From Armigeres subalbatus (Eukaryota > Arthropoda > Insecta > Diptera > Culicidae): a stretch of 64,000 nucleotides of DNA. The notes under the pieces were generated by a model. That model was not told the origin of the DNA and did not search any database. It saw nothing but the letters and a program-made list of their open reading frames with translations. Positions within the stretch are counted from its first letter, which is position 1, and every line of letters starts with the position of its first letter. Shown piece by piece: positions 56,936 through 64,000 of the stretch. The stretch covers positions 33,920,120-33,984,119 of the forward strand of contig NC_085141.1 of assembly GCF_024139115.2 (NCBI RefSeq), read 5' to 3'. Position numbers and translations under genes: made by a program.

Positions 56936-59460
56936 GACGTGGACATTTTAACATGCAACAAAATTGAATCAAATAGATCAATGGGAACACTGGTAACTAG
57001 AGTTAGAAGGTCAGCAAACGATTATGGAGAACCAGAGGCACATTCGGGCTTTAGTGAACTGATTTCAGGCGTTTCGGTCAGATGTGAGTAATAGTCTAAT
57101 ATCAATAATAATAACCGTTTATTGTAAATTCCAACTTGGTTTCATCAATTTTTTGCTGTATGCAATGGACATAATGTCAATGTTGAGATTTGATTAATCT
57201 TGATGATTGATTCTATTTATTACCATCTGTTTGCTTTCATGTTTAATTCTTTTTTGGGCGCTTCGAAAACACTAGCCATTCTTTTTTACAATCACACGTT
57301 TAGCTCAACTGTGTGTTAGAGCAACAATGCGTTCGTTGTTGGTAGCTTCTGAAGCTGGTGTCGCTCTGCAACTTTACGGAAATCTTATTCAAGAGCAGTT
57401 TTGCTTGTGTTCGTGCGTATGTGCATACGTGATTTCCTGGCATATGTCTGCCATTTGTCTTTTTGTAATATTAAACTACATCGCAGGGTACTGCTTCTTA
57501 GAGTTTGCTTCATAAATATAGATAGCTAGCTTTACCGCTCCGCTAAAAAAGCAGGAAATCTGATTTGTAACTCTAGTTCTCTAGATTCTCAGTCCAGTCC
57601 AGTTCATAACATCCGTTTTCTAATTTTTGAGAGTATATAAATAGATATATTCTATGCTAAAGCCTGTTTGCCCTCTTTCGCTAATATGTTTAAGGAAATA
57701 TCCACTTGGTAGGAAATCTCTAACAATAAATTATCACAATGTTCTATACACGTGTTTTATGCGCATGAATAAATGTGGATGTGGGTAAGCCTAGGATAAT
57801 CAAGTATTTAACGTAGCGAGCGTCGAAATAGCAATTTCTTATGTATAAAAATACATTCTCAGTTGTAGCACCATGGACTATAACAAACTCATACAATATG
57901 ACACTTCCTTCTGATTTTTCTTCTCTCTCGACAAATTGCGTATTTCTCTCAATGGTTTGTGGTGCTTATGATATACATTCTCGTAACTAATCGTCTTACA
58001 CTAATATTGCAACATTTTAAACCAATAGAAGACCTTTCGTTTGTTCCACATTTTTTCGATGTGGGTCGAACTCGTTCAGATAGCTGCTGACTCCTAGTCA
58101 GCTTTGTATCAGCATGCTAAGAATAGAGCGATCTCAATTCTTTGATCTCTCGGACTACGCTCCGACTAAGTTTCTTCGCTAGCCTAACTGATAAATGAAA
58201 ACCAAAAAAGTTTATAAGACTTTCTGTTTGTGATTACAGAGTTATCTTTTAAGGCCCGAATGCAAAAATTTCAGAAGCATCTTACTGTACCTAATACGTT
58301 CATTGTGGTTGAACCTTCACATAATATTGGACATAATATTTTCATATGCTCCAAAATATTTTCCAGAACGTCGAAACAATAAGGAAATGAAATTTGCTTT
58401 ACTTATGGAAAATTCAAAACGAATAACACATAACTATTCTATTACGACAGTATTTTATTTCATAGTGGTAGGGGGAAAAGGGTGCAAATCTGAACAGTGC
58501 CATCTCGTGAAAAAAAATACGAATAATTATAAGGCCGCGGTATTATGTGTTCTGATAGATTAGGGGGTAGATTTGCCTATAAAATTTACAAAAGGATTCT
58601 CATTCGCGTGTGTCGCTTCATTTCAAGGGAATGGACTCGTTGCCATTCCCAATTTTGTTTTGTATATTTTTTGTGTCGATAATTTTAGTCTCTATCCCAC
58701 TAGAGATTAAAATCAAGTATTATGAGTTGTGGGTTGGCTCGCTGTATCGCTTATGTCCTCAACGTCGGTAGAGATCCGCCATCACGAAGAGTCGCCATCG
58801 TGCGGATCCCCGGCCTTCGTCGGACAAAAGAGACAGACATTGGTGCGGCTAACCCCTTTGCCATTCGACTCCTTTTGTGGTTGGTGTTTGAGGTATTGTG
58901 CTCGTTTGTATTCTGATAGACTGATGGTTCTTACTCTGATGCAGGTTTGAAGTTACTGAGGCATTGATTGGCTAGAAGGACTAATTTGGAAGAATTGCAA
59001 AAACATGTAACAGCGCTAAAAATATCGGGGAATTTTACGCGAAGGTATATTTCCGCTTTATCGGGGAAACTTTCCACTAGTCAGAAGATAAAAGCTGCCG
59101 ACCCGGATTTGAATCGGTACGATTACGCGCTAATTTTGTCTGTCGATTGCGTGCCCTACAAATTATGCTTTGGCTACAGTTGCTATTGACCGTCATTGAT
59201 TGCACATTTCCGACTGCTTATCACTAAAGCCAACAAAACAGACGGTGGCCATCTATTGTTGCTGCGTCCTTTGCTGGCTGCCATCTTCGTTCGAATGTAC
59301 TCACAATACTTGATTTTAAATGAGTCGTTCTCATGTTTCTATCGTCGGCCCCGTCAGCTTGGTAGCGTATACATTAGCAACCTGTAAAAAAGAAATAAGT
59401 AAATATTAATCATTGAAATTGTAATTAATACGAAACTGTAATATGAATTTTGGGAAATTA
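56936..59460. other. Non-repetitive sequence, no gene recognised
   Basis: No credible coding frame. Frames at 57327-57515 and 58722-59189 lack recognisable motifs. This may be intergenic or part of an untranslated or intronic region of an unseen gene. Confidence 0.35.
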
Positions 59461-59469
59461 GTACTTGTA

Positions 59470-59740
59470 TTGAATTGGGAATGGATTTGTATCAGATTTG
59501 GAATGCATTTAGATTTTAATGGACTTTGATTGGATTTACATCAAATTGTTGGATTGGATTTGGATTGAGTTTGGTTTTGTTTTAGATTGGATTGATTTTG
59601 AATGAAATTTGGATTGGATTCGGATTAAATTTATTTTAGGTTAATTTGAATTAGATTTGGACTGGATTACGATTGGAATAAAAAAAAATGTAGATTAGAT
59701 TACGATTAGAATTGGATTAGATTAATACTAGATTTAGTTC
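59470..59740. repeat. Degenerate GGATTT(G/A) simple repeat
   Basis: Runs of TTGGATTTGGATTGG-type hexamers with point changes. The same repeat resumes at 63640-63845 beyond RTE-3. Confidence 0.7.
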
Positions 59741-60069
59741 GCATGCACTCAAAATAATTTTCACTTAAGAGTTACATGAAAACATATGCGGATATTTTCC
59801 ATCTAGTTTCGTTTGTAGAAGTTAAATGATTTGTTAGTGATGGTACTCACTGCTCTCAATTCACTAAAAAATGTAATTAAATTTAAGTGAATTGAAATTT
59901 CAACAAACACATAGATTTTAAGTGAATTGGAATAATAGTTTGCGCAATGCCCGTGTGAGTGATGATAATTCCCGTCCACTAGAGGCGGACGGGACCAAAA
60001 ATAGAGTTATGAAATAATTATTTCATACTCAAGACTTATTTTTGTAAATTGCTCTCATGATGTTTCTGC

Positions 60070-60262
60070 GGGCAGCAGGGACTATGTCCAAGGGCTTGAC
60101 GATCCCTCCCCAGGCCATCTGCGAGTTGTGGCGCCTGCCTAGGATGTGGTGGGGTTTGACAGTGGGCCCTGTTAAACCTCTATAAAAAGCTGCATGTATC
60201 CGCAAGTAGGCTCCGCCAAAGCGACCGTGTGCCGCTCAAAGCGCACAAGCCCAAGTCCTGGT
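60070..60262 (+). promoter_or_regulatory. Shared 5' module, RTE-3 copy
   Basis: GGGCAGCAGGGACTATGTCC... with TATA-like CTATAAAAAG near 60179, ending CAAGCCCAAG. The neighbouring target duplication fixes its left boundary to the base. Confidence 0.85.
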
Positions 60263-60318
60263 GTTAGGTGGGACGCTAAACAGCCCTGACACGACGGCCC
60301 TCCGACGAGACAGGAGGT

Positions 60319-63300
60319 TTGCGCAGGCCCAATAAGCCGCCTGTAAAACCAATAATTACGAACAATATAAGAGATAATGCGACTCGATATAATCGGCAAA
60401 GACCCAGGCGACGAATACAGGATCACGATTGGAAGCTTGGAACATGGAACTGCAAGTCGCTAGGTTTCGCAGGTTGCGACAGGATGATCTACGATGAATT
60501 ACATCCCCGCAACTTCGACGTCGTGGCGCTGCAGGAGATTTGCTGGACAGGACAGAAAGTGTGGAAAAGCGGGCATCGAGCGGCTACCTTCTACCAAAGC
60601 TGTGGCACCACCAACGAGCTGGGAACCGGCTTCATAGTGCTGGGTAAGATGCGCCAACGCGTGATTGGGTGGCAGCCAATCAACGCAAGGATGTGCAAGC
60701 TGAGGATTAAAGGCCGTTTCTTCAACTATAGCATCATCAACGTGCACTGCCCACACGAAGGGAGACCCGACGACGAGAAAGAAGCGTTCTACGCACAGCT
60801 GGAGCAGACATATGATGGATGCCCACTGCGGGACGTCAAAATCGTCATCGGTGACATGAACGCACAGGTAGGAAGGGAGGAAATGTATAGACCGGTCACC
60901 GGACCGGATAGTCTGCACACCGTATCGAATGACAACGGCCAACGATGTATAAACTTCGCAGCCTCCCGCGGAATGGTAGTCCGAAGCACCTTCTTTCCCC
61001 GCAAAAATATCCACAAGGCCACATGGAGATCACCTAACCAAGAAACGGAAAACCAAATCGACCACGTTCTAATCGACGGCAAATTCTTCTCCGACATCAC
61101 GAACGTCCGCACTTACCGCAGTGCGAATATTGAATCGGACCACTACCTCGTTGCAGTATGCCTGCGCTCAAAACTCTCGACGGTGTACAACACGCGTCGA
61201 AGTCGGACGCCGCGGCTTAATATTGGGCGGCTACAAGACGGTAGACTAGCCCAAGAATACGCGCAGCAGCTGGAAGTGGCACTCCCAACGGAAGAGCAGC
61301 TAGGCGCAGCGACTCTTGAAGATGGCTGGAGAGATATTCGATCCGCCATTGGTAGCACCGCAACCGCTGCACTTGGCACGGTGCCCCCGGATCAGAGAAA
61401 CGACTGGTATGACGGCGAATGTGAGCAGTTAGTAGAAGAGAAGAATGCAGCATGGGCGAGATTGCTGCAACACCGCACGAGGGCAAACGAGGCACGATAT
61501 AAACAGGCGCGGAACAGACAAAACTCGATTTTCCGGAGGAAAAAGCGTCAGCAGGAAAATCGAGACCGTGAAGAGACGGAGCAACTGTACCGCGCTAATA
61601 ACACACGAAAGTTCTATGAGAAGTTGAACCGTTCACGTAAGGGCCACGTGCCACAGCCTGATATGTGTAAGGACATAAACGGGAACCTGCTTACGAACGA
61701 GCGTGAGGTGATCCAAAGGTGGCGGCAGCACTACGAAGAGCACCTGAATGGCGATGTGGCAGACGAAGATGGCGGTATGATGATAGACCTGGGGGAACGC
61801 GCGCAGGACATAATTCTACCGGCTCCGGATCTCCAGGAAATCCAGGAGGAGATTGGCCGGCTGAAGAACAACAAAGCCCCTGGGGTTGACCAACTACCAG
61901 GAGAGCTATTTAAACACGGTGGTGAGGCACTGGCTAGAGCGCTGCACTGGGTCATTACCAAGATTTGGGAGGAGGAAGTGTTGCCGCAGGAGTGGATGGA
62001 AGGTGTCGTGTGTCCCATCTACAAAAAGGCGATAAGCTGGATTGTAGCAACTACCGCGCAATCACATTGCTGAACGCCGCCTACAAGGTACTCTCCCAAA
62101 TTTTATGCCGTCGACTAGCACCAATTGCACGAGAGTTCGTGGGGCAGTACCAGGCGGGTTTTATGGGCGAACGCTCCACCACGGACCAGGTGTTCGCCAT
62201 TCGCCAAGTACTGCAGAAATGCCGCGAATACAACGTGCCCACACATCATCTATTCATCGACTTCAAAGCCGCATATGATACAATCGATCGGGACCAGCTA
62301 TGGCAGCTAATGCACGAACACGGATTTCCGGATAAACTGACACGGTTGATCAAAGCGACGATGGATCGGGTGATGTGCGTAGTTCGAGTTTCAGGGACAT
62401 TCTCGAGTCGCTTCGAAACCCGCAGAGGGTTACGGCAGGCAAGGTGATGGTTTTTCGTGTCTGCTATTCAACATCGCTTTGGAAGGGGTAATACGAAGAG
62501 CAGGGATTAACACGAGTAGTACAATTTTCAATAAGTCCGTCTAGCTATTTGGCTTCGCCGATGATATAGATAGTATGGCACGTAACTTTGAGAAGATGGA
62601 GAAAGCCTACATCAGACTGAAGGAAGCCTACATCGAAGACAAAGTACATGATAGGAAGAGGTTCAAGAGAAGACAATGTGAGCCACCCACCGCGAGTTTG
62701 CATCGGTGGTGACGAAATCGAGGTGGTAGAAGAATTCGTGTACTTGGGCTCACTGGTGACTGCCGATAATGATACCAGCAGAGAAATTCGGAGACGCATA
62801 GTGGCTGGAAATCGTACATACTTTGGACTCCGCAAGACGCTCCGATCGAATAGAGTTCGCCGCCGTACCAAACTGACAATCTACAAAACGCTCATTAGAC
62901 CGGTAGTCCTCTACGGACACGAGACCTGGACGATGCTCGTGGAGGACCAACGCGCACTTGGAGTTTTCGAAAGGAAAGTGCTGCGTACCATCTATGGTGG
63001 GGTGCAGATGACGGACGGTACGTGGAGGAGGCGAATGAACCACGAGTTGCATCAGCTGTTGGGAGAACCATCCATCGTTCACACCGCGAAAATCGGACGA
63101 CTGCGGTGGGCCGGGCACGTAGCCAGAATGTCGGACAGTAACCCGGTGAAAATGGTTCTCGACAACGATCCGACGGGCACAAGAAGGCGAGGTGCGCAGC
63201 GGGCAAGGTGGATCGATCAGGTGGAAGATGACTTGCGGACCCTTCGTAGACTGCGTGGTTGGCGACGTGTAGCCATGGACCGAGCCGAATGGAGAAGACT

Positions 63301-63337
63301 CTTATATACCGCACAGGCCACTTCGGCCTTAGTCTGA
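60319..63337 (+). pseudogene. RTE-3 ORF2: endonuclease-reverse transcriptase, broken
   Basis: Endonuclease (frame 60319-62073): GTWNCKSLGFAGCDR, LQEICWTGQKVWKS, GDMNAQVGREEM, NQIDHVLIDGKFFSD, SDHYLVAVCLR. A long basic linker leads to the RT: NNKAPGVDQLPGELFKHGG. The frame breaks at about 62025, where TACAAAAAGG has one G fewer than needed before GDKLDCSNYRAITL. The RT continues at 61965-62447 with YQAGFMGERSTTDQVFAI and FIDFKAAYDTIDR, and breaks again near 62437 (after GLRQ). A short deletion near 62625 follows the FGFADDID-type motif. Frame 62648-63337 gives the C-terminus RRMNHELHQLLGEPSIVHTA, RLRWAGHVARMSDSNPVKM. There is no in-frame ATG upstream of the endonuclease; the open frame begins at a TTG. 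Confidence 0.85.
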
Positions 63338-63639
63338 ATAAATGAAATGAATGTTTCTGCACAATTTTTCATTAGCGATTGATGCAAAACATAGACTTCG
63401 GTCTGAGTACCCCACTCATATATTTTTCATACACTCGTGACAAGTAGTATTCACTAGAAAAGAATATAGATATTGTTTTCTACGTTTTCATTTAAATTTC
63501 ACTACATTTCTTTTTAGTAGGCATATGACATGTGAGTAATTTTTATTAGACACAAGTAAGGTCGTCATAAATGTAGATTTTTAAAGCCTACCTGATTTTT
63601 ATAGTGGAAATTAAGTGACAATTATTTTGAGTGTGTGAA

Positions 63640-63845
63640 TTGAATTTGGGTTTTTATTGGATTTGGACTGAATTGGGGCTAGATTATGATTGGATTTGGA
63701 TTGGAATTGAATTGGATCTGAATCGGAATTAGATTAGATTTGAATTAGGTTTGGATTGTATTATTGGATTTGAATTGGATTTGGATTTAATTTGATTTGG
63801 ACATGGATTAGATTTGAATTAGATATGGATTGAATAATTGAACTG
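63640..63845. repeat. Degenerate GGATTTG simple repeat
   Basis: Continuation of the 59470-59740 array; for example GGATTTGAATTGGATTTGGA. Confidence 0.65.
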
Positions 63846-63854
63846 AATAAGGGG

Positions 63855-64000
63855 TCTCCTGTAGCCTTGCGAGCAAAGGCGTAGGATTACCAATCCGGGG
63901 ATGTTGAGTTCGTTTTTCGGTCCGGTCTAGGATGTTTTCGGGTTGAAACTTTCTCGACACCCTGGGAATAGTATATCCATTGTACGGCAATTGTACACAA
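63855..64000 (+). mobile_element. tRNA-derived SINE, cut by window end
   Basis: TAGCCTTGCGAGCAAAGGCG...GGATTACCAATCC...ATGTTTTCGGGTT...CTCGACACCCTGGGAATAGT. Same family as 23886-24165; the 3' part lies beyond the window. Confidence 0.65.

Larger units (their letters stand above)
60070..63350 (+). mobile_element. RTE-clade element RTE-3, full length
   Basis: 3281 bp between exact 10-bp target duplications ATGTTTCTGC (60060-60069, 63351-63360). The 5' end is exactly the first base of the shared module; the 3' end is GAATAAATGAAATGA. One large ORF with three breaks. It is the reference copy for RTE-1 and proves that the module is mobilised as part of an RTE unit. Confidence 0.92.

Noticed and set aside
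58722..59189. Possible small genes of 60-73 codons
   Set aside because: Overlapping frames without motifs; no evidence of selection visible from one sequence.

Overview
This window is insect nuclear DNA, almost certainly from a culicine mosquito and most likely Aedes. Three things point there: a complete SINE that I recognise as Feilai, a very dense load of R1-clade and RTE-clade non-LTR retrotransposons and MITEs, and two single-copy animal genes with short (58-59 bp) insect-type introns. There are no rRNA or functional tRNA genes, no CRISPR array and no bacterial operon.

Only two host genes are recognisable. A CDK7 orthologue (catalytic subunit of the Cdk-activating kinase/TFIIH) lies on the minus strand at 872-1955. 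It has one 58-bp intron and three single-base deletions that break its frame. A SLC25A51-like mitochondrial carrier lies on the plus strand. Its exon 1 (8587-9044) and exons 2-3 (35143-35616) are separated by a 26,098-bp intron packed with transposons; the spliced coding sequence is intact (290 aa).

The rest is mobile DNA in nested layers.
(1) 0-12.4 kb: a hAT-like element (98-654), six MITEs across the window that share a CACAGA terminus and exact 7-bp target duplications, a TA-flanked MITE, Feilai, and a second SINE with a 22-bp target duplication that is itself split by a MITE.
(2) 12.35-22.9 kb: two ~0.9-kb satellite units. The first is split by an 8.7-kb minus-strand R1-clade element (R1-A), which is itself split inside its gag gene by a 5'-truncated RTE element.
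(3) 22.9-35.1 kb: AT-rich intron sequence, a Ty1/copia fragment, and an RTE copy invaded by a foldback-like element carrying ~0.9 kb of polypyrimidine.
(4) 37.3-56.7 kb: what appears to be one or two RTE-like elements, interrupted first by a decayed Transib transposon (37779-40356) and then by a head-to-tail train of three R1-clade elements (R1-B, -C, -D) embedded in (AC)n microsatellites.
(5) 60-63.4 kb: a full-length RTE element with a 10-bp target duplication.

Three observations stand out. The Transib ends are asymmetric: a CACTATG heptamer and a GCCGAAAAT motif are separated by exactly 12 bp at one end and 23 bp at the other, the geometry of V(D)J recombination signals. Phylogenetically distant R1-clade and RTE-clade elements begin with the same ~190-bp 5' module. 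Every R1-clade copy sits at an (AC)n or ACAY-like tract in the same relative orientation.

Many reading frames here, including that of the essential CDK7 gene, are broken by single missing bases, often in homopolymers. Assembly error must be separated from true decay before any gene is called dead.
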